This document shows, in pieces, positions 54,934 through 64,000 of a DNA stretch of 64,000 nucleotides (position 1 is the stretch's first letter; the number at the start of each line of letters is the position of its first letter). The notes under the pieces were generated by a model, which saw nothing but the letters and a program-made list of their open reading frames with translations, did not search any database and had not been told where the DNA came from. The DNA comes from Abyssicoccus albus. Lineage in GTDB: Bacteria; Bacillota; Bacilli; Staphylococcales; Abyssicoccaceae. The translations under genes and the position numbers were made by a program. Location of the stretch: the NCBI RefSeq assembly GCF_003815035.1, contig NZ_RKRK01000003.1, forward strand, positions 1-64,000. Direction: 5' to 3'.

Positions 54934-55197
54934 TTAGTCTTCTTGGTTGCTTGATTTGAATCCAAACTTCTTGTTGAAACGTTCAACACGACCATCTGCA
55001 GAAGCGAACTTCTGACGACCTGTGTAGAATGGATGTGAATCAGAAGAGATATCCAAACGGATAACTGGGTATTCGTTCCCATCTTCCCATTCCATTGTTT
55101 CATTTGAAGTTTGAGTTGAACCACTTAAGAATTTCCAACCTGTCGTTGAGTCAACATAAATTACTTTATGGTACTCTGGATGAATTCCTTGTTTCAT
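54934..55197 (-). CDS. rpmE2: Ribosomal protein bL31, type B
   Basis: 87 residues, starting [20 protein letters not shown] and containing [13 protein letters not shown] and [11 protein letters not shown]. It lacks the CxxC pair, so it is the zinc-independent form (family knowledge). ATG 55197 has AGGAGC upstream; the open frame to 55263 is not part of the family. Confidence 0.96.
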   Translation of the reverse strand: MKQGIHPEYHKVIYVDSTTGWKFLSGSTQTSNETMEWEDGNEYPVIRLDISSDSHPFYTGRQKFASADGRVERFNKKFGFKSSNQED

Positions 55198-55304
55198 AAT
55201 TAATTCAGCTCCTTTGCCCTGAACCATCTGGAACAGAGTGATTTGTGGACGTTCCACATGCATACTAATACATTATATAGACTTAACTTACAAAAATCAA
55301 GATG

Positions 55305-56615
55305 TTATAAAGATTTATTTTTATTTCCTGAAGATAAGGATTGCTCTAACGCTTCAAAGAACTCTTTATTTGAAGTCGTCTTCTTAATTTTACGAATGAA
55401 TTTTTCAGTAAAGTCTGACTGGTTAGTGAATATATTTCTTAGATTCCATAACATTGATAATTCACGTTCAGGAATTAACAGCTCTTCTTTACGTGTTGAT
55501 GAGCGTTTAATGTCAATCGCGGGATAAATCCTTCGTTCGCTTAATCCTCTATCTAAATGCAATTCCATATTCCCTGTTCCTTTAAACTCTTCGTAAATCA
55601 TATCGTCCATTCTACTTCCAGTATCCACTAACGCCGTTGCTAAAATTGTTAAGCTACCTCCACCTTCAATGTTTCGTGCAGCACCGAAGAATGCTTTCGG
55701 TTTATGGAGACTCGCAGGATCTAGCCCACCACTTAATGTTCTTCCACTCGGCGGCACAACTAAATTATATGCTCTTGCAAGTCTTGTAATTGAATCCATT
55801 AAAATAATCACGTCCTGCCCTTGTTCGACCATACGTTTTGCTCTCTCTAACAATAATTCTGCAACTTTAACATGATGCGTTGGCGGTTCATCGAATGTCG
55901 AATGAACGACCTCTGCAGATTCTACTGAACGCTCTAAATCGGTAACCTCTTCTGGTCTTTCCCCTATTAGAAGTATAAATAATTCTGCCTCCGGCTTGTT
56001 AATGACAATTGCATTTGCGATTTCTTTTAATAAGCTTGTTTTGCCGGCTTTTGGTGGTGCAACGATTAATCCACGTTGCCCAAAACCAATCGGTGTGATC
56101 ATATCCATAATACGAGTCGAATATTTATTGGAAGTTGTTTCTAACTTGATAGGATCTGAAGGATATAATGGAGTTAATGCTTGGAAGTGAGGTCTTTTTT
56201 TAACTTCTTCAGCGTTTTGGTCATTGACGAAGTCAACTTGAAGTAGACCATAATATTTCTCATTATCTTTAGGTTTCCTTACTTTCCCAGTAACTTTGTC
56301 CCCCTTCTTTAGTTCAAACCGTCTAATCTGAGAAGCACTAATGTAAATATCTTTCTCACCTTTGGAAAAGTTTACCGTTCTTAAGAAACCAAATCCATCT
56401 GGCTGAATATCATCTAATATCCCTTCCATATAGTAGTTTCCATCTTTCTCCATTTGCGCTTCCATAATGGCTAATACAAGTTCTTTTTTATTTAACTTAG
56501 AATAATTAACTAGTTTTAATTCCTTAGCCTTATGGGTTAATTCTTTCGTTGTATGCTTCTTATATAATGCATCAAACGATTCATATTGTGGGCTCGTTCG
56601 TTGTCGTTCAGCCAT
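55305..56615 (-). CDS. rho: Transcription termination factor Rho
   Basis: Hexameric RNA helicase ending transcripts. 436 residues: N-terminal helical domain, OB-fold RNA site (PDGFGFLRT), Walker [18 protein letters not shown], Walker [17 protein letters not shown], and Q/R loops. ATG 56615 follows AGGAGT by about ten bases; a GTG three codons earlier is at the ribosome site. Confidence 0.97.
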   Translation of the reverse strand: MAERQRTSPQYESFDALYKKHTTKELTHKAKELKLVNYSKLNKKELVLAIMEAQMEKDGNYYMEGILDDIQPDGFGFLRTVNFSKGEKDIYISASQIRRFELKKGDKVTGKVRKPKDNEKYYGLLQVDFVNDQNAEEVKKRPHFQALTPLYPSDPIKLETTSNKYSTRIMDMITPIGFGQRGLIVAPPKAGKTSLLKEIANAIVINKPEAELFILLIGERPEEVTDLERSVESAEVVHSTFDEPPTHHVKVAELLLERAKRMVEQGQDVIILMDSITRLARAYNLVVPPSGRTLSGGLDPASLHKPKAFFGAARNIEGGGSLTILATALVDTGSRMDDMIYEEFKGTGNMELHLDRGLSERRIYPAIDIKRSSTRKEELLIPERELSMLWNLRNIFTNQSDFTEKFIRKIKKTTSNKEFFEALEQSLSSGNKNKSL

Positions 56616-56686
56616 TTCAATCACTCCTCTTATATTAAGCTCTTAAATCATAACATATTCATTTTATGATTTCGATACGCATTAAA

Positions 56687-56716
56687 AAACACTTAACGGA
56701 AATTCGTTAAGTGTTT
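56687..56716 (-). terminator. Terminator of glpX
   Basis: Stem AAACACTTAACG/CGTTAAGTGTTT, 6-base loop, TTTTTT after it on the minus strand. Confidence 0.88.
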
Positions 56717-56733
56717 AAAAGCGGTTCTATCAT

Positions 56734-57708
56734 TTAATCTTCATCTTTAACAACGAGGTCAGGCTTTTTCTTCAAGCTATGACGACCATTAATAAAGCGT
56801 ACTGTTCCTGATTTTGCACGCATAACAATTGATGACGTTTCTGCGTAGTTCCCTTTGAATTGAACACCTTTCATCAACTCATTATCTGTTACTGCAGTCG
56901 CTGCATATATTGCGTCATCACCTTTAACCATCTCTTCTAATGGGATAACTGTATTTGGTTCAATACCCATTTTTCTACAACGTGCTTCTTGTTCGCTATC
57001 TTCAGGCAATAAAACACCTTGGAAATCACCACCTAAACATTTCAATCCAATCGCAGCTAATACACCTTCAGGCGCTCCACCTGAACCTAACAGAATATCA
57101 ACGCCAGTAAAGTCAAATGCAGTATTGATCGCTGCATTCACATCTCCATTACTGATTAATTTAATACGCGCACCAACTTCGCGAATTTCTTTAATCAATT
57201 CACTATGACGGTCTCTATCTAATAATGTCACTGTCACTTCAGTGATATCTTTACCTTTCGCCTTCGCAACTGCTTCTAAGTTTTCACGAACACTTTTTGT
57301 GATATCAACCTTGCCTTTACATTCAGGACCAACTGCGATTTTCTCCATGTACATATCTGGTGCATGAAGTAAATTGCCTTTATCTGCTACACCAAGTACT
57401 GTAATCGCACCCCATTCACCTTTAGCAACAATTGTCGTACCTTCAAGTGGATCTACTGCAATATCTAGATTTGGTCCATTATCGCCCATTCCTAATTCTT
57501 CACCAATATATAGCATTGGTGCTTCATCCATCTCACCTTCACCAATTACAACTGTACCGTTCATCGGAATTGTATCGAATACAGTTCTCATCGCTGTTGT
57601 TGCTGCATCGTCTGCCTCATTCTTCAGACCTTGTCCAACCCATCTCGCAGATTGTAATGCCGCTGCTTCAGTCACGCGCACTAACTCCATTGATAAACTT
57701 CTTTCCAC
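56734..57708 (-). CDS. glpX: Fructose-1,6-bisphosphatase, class II
   Basis: Gluconeogenic phosphatase, 324 residues. Begins with GTG (then [20 protein letters not shown]), the same start as B. subtilis GlpX, with AAGGAGAT before it. Metal site segments [17 protein letters not shown] and [12 protein letters not shown] are intact. Its position between murZ and rho matches B. subtilis; S. aureus, as I recall it, instead relies on class III Fbp. Confidence 0.94.
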   Translation of the reverse strand: MERSLSMELVRVTEAAALQSARWVGQGLKNEADDAATTAMRTVFDTIPMNGTVVIGEGEMDEAPMLYIGEELGMGDNGPNLDIAVDPLEGTTIVAKGEWGAITVLGVADKGNLLHAPDMYMEKIAVGPECKGKVDITKSVRENLEAVAKAKGKDITEVTVTLLDRDRHSELIKEIREVGARIKLISNGDVNAAINTAFDFTGVDILLGSGGAPEGVLAAIGLKCLGGDFQGVLLPEDSEQEARCRKMGIEPNTVIPLEEMVKGDDAIYAATAVTDNELMKGVQFKGNYAETSSIVMRAKSGTVRFINGRHSLKKKPDLVVKDED

Positions 57709-57782
57709 ACCAATCATCTCCTTATGTATCATTCATACAACAGTATATCATAAATGAATACGTTGTCATTTAATCCAATAAA

Positions 57783-57804
57783 AAGATAGCCTCTAGGCTA
57801 TCTT
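57783..57804 (-). terminator. Terminator of murZ, overlapping its stop
   Basis: Stem AAGATAGCC/GGCTATCTT with loop TCTA, CTTTTTATTG after it; the stop codon begins in the stem. Confidence 0.8.
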
Positions 57805-59065
57805 ATATATCTTCTCGCCAAATATTTGCACCGATTGCTTTTAATTTAGATACAATATCACTGTACCCACGGTCTATATGACGAACATTATGGATTGTTG
57901 TTGTACCGTCAGCTATTAATCCAGCAATCATCAGGCACGCACCAGCTCTTAAGTCACTTGCGTATACGTCTGTACCTTTCAATTGTTGTGCATGATATGT
58001 TGCAGAGCCATTTTCGACATGAACGTCAGCATCCATATTTTTCAATTCATCGACATGACGAAAGCGTTCTGGGTAGATTGTTTCAGTAATCGTAGATTTG
58101 CCTTCAGCCAAAAAGAACAATGGTGTGATTGGTTGTTGGAGATCAGTTGCAAATCCTGGATAAACATTTGTCTTTATATGGACTGGGTTGAATTGATTCG
58201 GTCGCTTAATGATCGCATAATCATCTTCAAGTTGAACAGACACGTTCATCTCTTTCAATTTCATCGTTAAAGCTTCCATATGATCCGGAATAATATTATT
58301 GATACGAACTTCTTCACCACAAGCAGCCGCAACACACATATACGTACCTGCTTCAATTCGATCGGGTATTACACTATGTGTCGCACCATCCATATCATTT
58401 ACACCGGAAATTTTAATCGTGTCTGTTCCAGCACCTTTAACTTTCGCACCCATTTTGTTGAGTAATGTTGCAACATCAATTATTTCTGGCTCTTTCGCAG
58501 CATTTTCTATAACTGTCTTACCTTTAGCTCGACTTGCTGCAAGCATAATATTAATGGTTGCACCGACACTCACAACGTCTAAAAAGATTTTTGTTCCGAT
58601 TAATCCATTCGGTGCACTTAATTTCATCGATTCTCCATCTTCAATCACTTCAGCACCTAATGCTTTGAACCCTTTGATATGTTGATCAATTGGGCGTGGA
58701 CCTAATGGACAACCTCCCGGCAATGCAATATCACAATAATTGAATCGCCCAAGTAATGCTCCCATCATATAATACGATGCTCGTAAAGATTGAACTTTAT
58801 GATTAGGGAGTTGCTTATTGACTGCATGTGATGCATCAATTTTAATTGTACACTCGTCAATCATTTCGGTGTCAATTGACAAATCTTCTAATAGGCTCAT
58901 TAACGTTTTCACATCTGATATTTCTGGTAAACTATCAAGCGTCACAACACCATTCGCCATAACTGTCGCTGGAATTAATGCAACCGCGCTGTTTTTAGCA
59001 CCACTAATTGAAACTTCACCGCGTAAAGTGTTTCCACCTACGACTTTAATCACTTGTTCACTCAT
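57803..59065 (-). CDS. murZ: Second UDP-GlcNAc 1-carboxyvinyltransferase (MurZ/MurAB)
   Basis: Paralogue of the gene at 37489, 420 residues. The catalytic Cys119 is in [19 protein letters not shown]. The two-enzyme set is typical of low-GC Gram-positives. Its neighbours tal and glpX-rho identify it as the MurZ/MurAB orthologue. Confidence 0.95.
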   Translation of the reverse strand: MSEQVIKVVGGNTLRGEVSISGAKNSAVALIPATVMANGVVTLDSLPEISDVKTLMSLLEDLSIDTEMIDECTIKIDASHAVNKQLPNHKVQSLRASYYMMGALLGRFNYCDIALPGGCPLGPRPIDQHIKGFKALGAEVIEDGESMKLSAPNGLIGTKIFLDVVSVGATINIMLAASRAKGKTVIENAAKEPEIIDVATLLNKMGAKVKGAGTDTIKISGVNDMDGATHSVIPDRIEAGTYMCVAAACGEEVRINNIIPDHMEALTMKLKEMNVSVQLEDDYAIIKRPNQFNPVHIKTNVYPGFATDLQQPITPLFFLAEGKSTITETIYPERFRHVDELKNMDADVHVENGSATYHAQQLKGTDVYASDLRAGACLMIAGLIADGTTTIHNVRHIDRGYSDIVSKLKAIGANIWREDI

Positions 59066-59083
59066 TGACTTACTCCTTCTATA

Positions 59084-59731
59084 CTATGCTTCTCTCGTAT
59101 CCCAATCTGCCAAAAATTTCTCTATACCACGATCTGTTAAAGGATGATTCATTGATTTCATTATAATATCATAAGGAATTGTTGCTATATTAGCACCACT
59201 GAGCGCTGCAAGTTTGACATGTTCGACATGGCGAATGGATGCAGCAATGATTTCGGTAGCGATTTCATGTTCATTAAACATTACACTAATCTCTTTTATT
59301 AAGTCAATGCCAGTCACTCCGATATCATCAAGACGACCTATAAAAGGTGACACGTACGTTGCACCAGCACGGGCCGCCAACAAAGCTTGAGTCGCACTAA
59401 AGACTAATGTAACATTCGTCTTAATACCTTCACGATTTAATACCGACACTGCCTGAAGCCCAGCCTTTGTCATCGGTATTTTGACCACAATTTGATCATG
59501 TAATTCGTTTAATTTGCGTCCTTCTTCAATCATGCCTTCTGCTTCCAATGAAATCACTTCTCCGCTAACTGGACGATCTACAAGTTCACAAATTTCAACC
59601 AATCTATCATGGAATGAAATGTTCTTCTCTTTAGCAACTAAAGATGGGTTTGTTGTCACACCGTCAATAAATCCGAGTGTGTGAACTTCCTTTATATGAT
59701 CTATATTTGCTGAATCAATGTATATTTTCAC
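59084..59731 (-). CDS. tal: Transaldolase-like protein (TalC/MipB, YwjH-type)
   Basis: Small TIM-barrel aldolase, 215 residues. Start GTG at 59731 (then [19 protein letters not shown]) after [19 protein letters not shown], the Schiff-base Lys in [15 protein letters not shown], and [18 protein letters not shown]. It is either a transaldolase or a fructose-6-phosphate aldolase; I lean to the former by synteny with ywjH. Confidence 0.9.
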   Translation of the reverse strand: MKIYIDSANIDHIKEVHTLGFIDGVTTNPSLVAKEKNISFHDRLVEICELVDRPVSGEVISLEAEGMIEEGRKLNELHDQIVVKIPMTKAGLQAVSVLNREGIKTNVTLVFSATQALLAARAGATYVSPFIGRLDDIGVTGIDLIKEISVMFNEHEIATEIIAASIRHVEHVKLAALSGANIATIPYDIIMKSMNHPLTDRGIEKFLADWDTREA

Positions 59732-60002
59732 AATGAAATCTCCTTTATACCAAATGTGGTTTATTTCACTTATATTATACAAATACATTTCAAGAACTTC
59801 AAAATTATCGTATTATATTAACCTATACATCACTCTTTATACAACCGAAAACTACGAGATACTTTAACAATGATTAATATTTTAATATAATAGCTTTAAG
59901 ATTATAACATAACCATACAAGTTTAGCCCGTATTTTTCAAAATTTTTTCAAAAGCACATCATCATACTTATTATTAAAATGAAATGTTAGAAGGGGTTTC
60001 CA

Positions 60003-60530
60003 ATGTCTAAAATTTTCGATACACAATTACGTGGTATTTTTGACCGTATTAGTGCACAAGAAGAACAATTCGAGATGGCCGCAAGGTTGTTAGCACAGGC
60101 GATTATGACCGAAGGTGAAATATATATTAAATCATTTGACGAGGCTAATTTCTTTAACGACTATTTACTCAATAGTCAAGAAAAATTACCAAAATCAAAA
60201 TATTATCAAGGTGAACATTTAACGTCTGCAGATCGTATCATGGTCATTGCTCCACATTACACAGATCAGGTCCATGAGATGGTAGCATACCTTGAAGAAG
60301 CAAGTATAGATTATGTTCTGATTAGTAACAAATCATCTGAAATGATCGACTCTATTATGCACTTCATTGATCTTAAAACATCTCGTGCAATTGTCCCTAA
60401 TGAATCATATGAAAAATTTATTACACCGCATCTAATGGCAATAAACTATGTTTATTATAAATTATATATTTTACTCGAGGAGATGGGGTGTATCGACTTA
60501 AATGATTATTCATCATCTGAACGACGATAA
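60003..60530 (+). CDS. DUF2529 protein (YwjG-like)
   Basis: 175 residues, the family found near pyrG/fba in Bacillus and Staphylococcus. It has a SIS-like sugar-phosphate isomerase look (IFDRISAQEEQFEMAARLLA, DRIMVIAPHYTDQVHEMVAY, YVLISNKS), a fold inference only. AGAAGGGG precedes the ATG. It overlaps the next gene by 29 bp. Confidence 0.82.
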   Translation: MSKIFDTQLRGIFDRISAQEEQFEMAARLLAQAIMTEGEIYIKSFDEANFFNDYLLNSQEKLPKSKYYQGEHLTSADRIMVIAPHYTDQVHEMVAYLEEASIDYVLISNKSSEMIDSIMHFIDLKTSRAIVPNESYEKFITPHLMAINYVYYKLYILLEEMGCIDLNDYSSSERR

Positions 60531-61188
60531 ATCCAAACTACCAATTGAACTGACTGGTTTCGAAAACATGACGACAAAGCCTCAAGGAATGCATGCAATT
60601 ATTGGCCCTAATGGTGCAGGGAAGAGTACGTTATTAAAGGCTTTAACGTTTTACCATCATAAACCGTCGTTATCATACGAAAGTAAGTCTATAGTAAATC
60701 ATAATATACACAAAATGATTGCTTATATGCCACAACAACAAAATCGTCTTCACATTTCAATAGTTGATTTCTTAAAACTCGTTAAACGAAAAATTTCTTT
60801 TCAGGACACTGAACAACTGCTTGCCCAATTTAATATTAATAAAACTCCTTATGACTCGGTTCATACAACAAGCGGTGGTGAGTTTCGCCTTTTATGTTAT
60901 ATCCAAACGTTTCTACAACCTACACCGATTATGTTTTTAGATGAGCCTTTAACATCTTTAGATGTTCATCATCAATTAGCACTACTTAATCACATAAAAA
61001 AAGAAAGCCAATCAAGAGAAATTTGGGTTGTTCTCCATGAGTGGCCTCTTTATTTACATCATTTCGATTCTGTTATAGCAATCAATCAATCTCACCTTGA
61101 ATGGCACAAAAATATAACGGAAATTGAGCCAATTGATCTCGAACAACTCTTTCAAATCAACATAAATGATGTTAACTTTCACTTGTAA
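60502..61188 (+). CDS. Orphan ABC-type ATPase
   Basis: 228 residues with one nucleotide-binding domain: Walker A IIGPNGAGKSTLLKAL, Q-loop AYMPQQQ, signature TSGGEF (LSGGE is usual), Walker B IMFLDEPLTSLD, and H-loop VVLHEW. It resembles the ATPases of iron-siderophore/B12 importers, but no permease or binding protein is adjacent. Translation is probably coupled to DUF2529 since no ribosome site lies near its ATG. Its 3' end overlaps coaW by 17 bp on the other strand. Confidence 0.88.
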   Translation: MIIHHLNDDKSKLPIELTGFENMTTKPQGMHAIIGPNGAGKSTLLKALTFYHHKPSLSYESKSIVNHNIHKMIAYMPQQQNRLHISIVDFLKLVKRKISFQDTEQLLAQFNINKTPYDSVHTTSGGEFRLLCYIQTFLQPTPIMFLDEPLTSLDVHHQLALLNHIKKESQSREIWVVLHEWPLYLHHFDSVIAINQSHLEWHKNITEIEPIDLEQLFQININDVNFHL

Positions 61189-61972
61189 TACAGCCTAATG
61201 CCCCTGCAAATGATCCATTTTCAACAAGTACAGGGGTTTTGCCTCTTAAATTCGTATAACGATTCAAAACGTTGAGCATTACTTCATTATCTTGTAATGT
61301 TGATCCGATATAGACTACTTCTTCACAATCATACATCTCAGCCATATGAATACCAATTGTACATATTGTTTCAGCGATTAGCCCCATCACCGATGCCATA
61401 TGATCTTCTTTAGACACATCTTCATCCAACGTATCCAACACTCTTCCAAAATTTGCAGCGGTTAAATCTTTCGGTATTGGTGCATCTTGTCCTTCATAAA
61501 TATGCCCTACAGTTAAATCAATAAGATCACGATGGCCAGATTTAGAGCAACGTACGAGTGATTCAAATGATTGCTCACCTGTCAATAAATATCCAAGGCC
61601 CATCAGTAAGCCACCTCCTACTCCAGAACCCCCTACACGTTGTTGATGGTCGGTTGCTAAATGATATGAAGAACCTGTCCCTATATTACAGAAAATAAAT
61701 CGATCCATCGCATCATATTGTTCAGATAATAGTTGTTTTAAACCATTAAACGTTGCATCAAACTCAACTGAATATCCTTTCGGTGATTCATTTAACAATT
61801 GGGCAATCACTTTCTGTCGACCACCTGTCAAATAAATATTTGCCCCTTCAAAATGATTCACAAACTTTGCTATCGCTTCTTTATTAGATGATTTAATTAC
61901 TTTATAATCTCTTTCCTCGCCATCAACGACAATTTTCGTCAGTGTACCACCAGCATCTATACCTATGTTCAT
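61172..61972 (-). CDS. coaW: Pantothenate kinase, type II (CoaW)
   Basis: First step of CoA synthesis. 266 residues of the acetate-kinase fold: MNIGIDAGGTLTKIVVD, TGGRQKVIAQLL, NIGTGSSYHLATDH and GGSGVGGGLLMGLGYLLTG. Type II kinases typify staphylococci and are not inhibited by CoA. AAAAGGAG precedes the start. Confidence 0.95.
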   Translation of the reverse strand: MNIGIDAGGTLTKIVVDGEERDYKVIKSSNKEAIAKFVNHFEGANIYLTGGRQKVIAQLLNESPKGYSVEFDATFNGLKQLLSEQYDAMDRFIFCNIGTGSSYHLATDHQQRVGGSGVGGGLLMGLGYLLTGEQSFESLVRCSKSGHRDLIDLTVGHIYEGQDAPIPKDLTAANFGRVLDTLDEDVSKEDHMASVMGLIAETICTIGIHMAEMYDCEEVVYIGSTLQDNEVMLNVLNRYTNLRGKTPVLVENGSFAGALGCITSES

Positions 61973-62012
61973 CTCGTTCTCCTTTTACTTTTTCTTTATC
62001 ACTTCTGATGAG

Positions 62013-63563
62013 TTACTTTCGATCTGGATTTCCATCCGGATATTTTTTCTTCATTTTACGTTTTTCGACACGCTTTAATGCTTCGTTCGGCTCTTTTCTG
62101 AGCGCAATGAGCATACTAATGATTAGCATTAACAAGATGAACGTAAATGGGAGACCCGCAACAATTGCTCCCGTCTGTAAACTAGTTAATCCATCATCTG
62201 TTGTAATTAACGCTAACGTAATCGATGCGATAATAATTCCCCAGGAAATTTTCATTCTCATCGATGGGTTCAAGTCTCCATTGCTTGTCATACTAGAGAC
62301 GATATACGTCGCAGAATCAGCGCTTGTCACAATAAATGTAAAGATTAACACAATTGCAAGTGTCGATGTCACAAGTCCAAATGGTAATTCATTAAAGAAT
62401 GCAAAGAGCGCTTTCGTATTATCATCTTGAACAATATCAACTAAATTCGTTGACTCAAATAAATCCATATAAATCGCACTACCACCAAGCGTCGCCATCC
62501 ATACAAAAGATAGCAATGGCGGGATAATTAATACGCCTAATACATATTCTCTAATCGTACGTCCACGTGAAATTCTTGCAATAAAAGCACCAATAAACGG
62601 TGACCAAGCAATAACCCATGCCCAATAGAACACTGTCCAATCTTGGACCCATTGACTCTCACCGTTCTCTACAAATGGGTTGAGCCTTAATGAATAAGGA
62701 ATAAAGTTCGTAATATAATCTCCAAGCCCTACAACAAACGTTTCAAGTATAAATCGTGTTGGTCCAAAGATTAATACGAATAAAATAAGCAACACACAAA
62801 TTGCCATATTCATATTACTTAAATATTTAACCCCTCTTTTAAGCCCTGTCGTTGCAGAAATAATGAAGATTACAGTCATCAACAGCGTGATAATCATCAA
62901 TGTAACGTTATTATTGGGAATATTGTATGTAATATTCAATCCACCATTGACTTGCATAATCCCAAGTCCAATTGACGTCGCAATTCCTGTAACAGTCGCA
63001 ATAACGGCTAGAATATCAATCACTTTACGAATCCAATTCGGATAGTACATACCGAATAAAGGCTCTAACGCTGTAGAAATCAATCCATTTCTCTCTCTTC
63101 TAAACTGGTAATACCCTATCGCAAGTCCTGCAATAGCAAATACTGCCCATTGACTCATCCCCCAGTGGAAGAATGTGTATCCCATCGCAACTCGAGCTTG
63201 TTCTCCAAGGGCCATCTCTTTAGCAAATGGAGCGTCAGCCATATGTGTCATCGGTTCAGCAACTCCATAGAACACAAGACCAACACCTAATCCACCACTA
63301 AACAACATCCCAATCCAACTTCTAAATGAGAACTCTGGCTCCTCATCATTACGACCGAACTTAATTCGTCCATATGGTGATATCGCTAATGAAATTAAAA
63401 ACACAACGAATATAAATACTGCAAGTAAAAATAACCACGAGAAATTTGTCGCTACAGTATCATAAACATTCGTTGCAATTTCACCAAATTGTGTCGGAAA
63501 TAAAAAAGCGAGTGCAGCAAATATAACAATGATAATCGCCGCAACAATAAAAACAATATTCAT
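62013..63563 (-). CDS. BCCT-family betaine/choline/carnitine transporter
   Basis: 516 residues, about twelve membrane helices. The BCCT signature is WTVFYWAWVIAWSPFIGAFIARISRG; the glycine stretch GGLGVGLVFYGVAEP has Leu where BetP has Met, so substrate is open. The charged tail is KRVEKRKMKKKYP. I start at 63563 (MNIVFIVAAIIIV) after AGGAGA; the longer frame from 63611 adds a polar stretch. Probably an osmoprotectant uptake system. Confidence 0.93.
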   Translation of the reverse strand: MNIVFIVAAIIIVIFAALAFLFPTQFGEIATNVYDTVATNFSWLFLLAVFIFVVFLISLAISPYGRIKFGRNDEEPEFSFRSWIGMLFSGGLGVGLVFYGVAEPMTHMADAPFAKEMALGEQARVAMGYTFFHWGMSQWAVFAIAGLAIGYYQFRRERNGLISTALEPLFGMYYPNWIRKVIDILAVIATVTGIATSIGLGIMQVNGGLNITYNIPNNNVTLMIITLLMTVIFIISATTGLKRGVKYLSNMNMAICVLLILFVLIFGPTRFILETFVVGLGDYITNFIPYSLRLNPFVENGESQWVQDWTVFYWAWVIAWSPFIGAFIARISRGRTIREYVLGVLIIPPLLSFVWMATLGGSAIYMDLFESTNLVDIVQDDNTKALFAFFNELPFGLVTSTLAIVLIFTFIVTSADSATYIVSSMTSNGDLNPSMRMKISWGIIIASITLALITTDDGLTSLQTGAIVAGLPFTFILLMLIISMLIALRKEPNEALKRVEKRKMKKKYPDGNPDRK

Positions 63564-63737
63564 GTAATAATTCTCCTTTTTATTTTTAAATTTACACACA
63601 TTAACAAACATGCTTGTTATTTGTTTTCACTATTATATTACAACATAAACATGTCGAGTGATATGTATGACAAATAACTTTTCGTGGTATAATATATAAG
63701 AAAATTAAAAAAATAATTAAATTGTAAAGGTGATTAC

Positions 63738-64000
63738 ATGACAAAATCATATACTTTCGAAAACATTACATTAAGGCCTTATGAACAACATGATCTAAAT
63801 GAACTTAAAACATTCACTTTAGATGAAGAACAAATGGAATTCACTTCATTACCACTTGATGTATTAGAAGAAGCTATAGAAGATGATAATCGTACACCAA
63901 GCGTTGCAGTCAATGATAAAGATGAAGTGATTGGATTTTTCGTAGTTCACAAGCATTATCAACATGTGGGATACGATACACCTCATGAAGTAATTTACGT
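63738..64000 (+). CDS. GNAT-family acetyltransferase, 5' part
   Basis: ATG at 63738 after AAAGGTGAT; the 87 visible residues (MTKSYTFENITLRPYEQHDL, TPSVAVNDKDEVIGFFVVHK) are the beginning of a GNAT domain. It runs off the window, so acetyl-CoA loop and substrate are unknown. Confidence 0.8.
   Translation, partial: MTKSYTFENITLRPYEQHDLNELKTFTLDEEQMEFTSLPLDVLEEAIEDDNRTPSVAVNDKDEVIGFFVVHKHYQHVGYDTPHEVIY

Overview
The window is a gene-dense, AT-rich piece of a Firmicutes chromosome, almost certainly from the family Staphylococcaceae. Three blocks keep the usual staphylococcal/bacillar order: alr-mazE-mazF-rsbU-rsbV-rsbW-sigB-tex; tenA-thiD-thiM-thiE next to a cell-wall gene slot, ssb, ywpF, fabZ, murA and the whole atp operon; and upp-glyA-ywlG-rpiB-ywlE-sua5-prmC-prfA-tdk-rpmE2-rho. 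The rho-glpX-murZ-tal-DUF2529 order resembles Bacillus more than S. aureus, and YocH-like LysM-3D proteins sit where S. aureus, as I recall it, has sceD. I therefore favour a non-Staphylococcus genus (Macrococcus, Jeotgalicoccus, Nosocomiicoccus or a relative), but the genus cannot be fixed by eye. Most genes are on the minus strand. I see no insertion sequence, prophage, CRISPR array, rRNA or plasmid gene.

Layout. 1-600: three tRNA genes (Gly, Leu, Glu). 1.1-2.8 kb: catalase behind two PerR-type operators. 2.8-9.9 kb: tex, the SigB module with its own SigB-type promoter, MazEF, alanine racemase and acpS. 9.9-14.2 kb: three bacterial-PH membrane proteins and the RNA helicase cshA. 14.3-18.2 kb: murF, ddl and a RodA/FtsW protein. 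18.2-23.7 kb: 5-oxoproline operon (pxpB, pxpC, accB, accC, pxpA, NRAMP-like transporter). 23.8-27.4 kb: a 47-residue protein, cardiolipin synthase, an unknown membrane protein and YidC. 27.5-30.8 kb: thiamine operon behind a TPP riboswitch. 30.9-35.7 kb: two LysM-3D wall proteins, an unknown cytosolic protein, an 860-bp gap with a candidate small-peptide/structured-RNA locus, and an unusual SSB. 35.9-39.4 kb: ywpF, fabZ, a small EpuA-like protein, murA and DUF1146. 39.7-46.5 kb: ATP synthase. 46.6-57.7 kb: UDP-GlcNAc 2-epimerase, upp, glyA and the translation/PRPP/nucleotide block through rho and glpX. 57.8-64 kb: murZ, transaldolase, DUF2529 with an orphan ABC ATPase, type II pantothenate kinase, a BCCT transporter and the start of a GNAT gene.

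Themes. Cell-wall precursor supply is prominent (alr, ddl, murF, two MurA-type enzymes, RodA, MnaA), as is wall remodelling (the LysM-3D pair). The strongest non-routine signals are: (i) the two LysM-3D genes share one promoter layout, a perfect WalR-type direct repeat, a fixed 23-24 bp gap, the same 11-mer and a TGn-type -10; (ii) the unexplained 34.2-35.07 kb gap; (iii) an orphan ABC ATPase overlapping DUF2529; and (iv) an SSB without the acidic tip.
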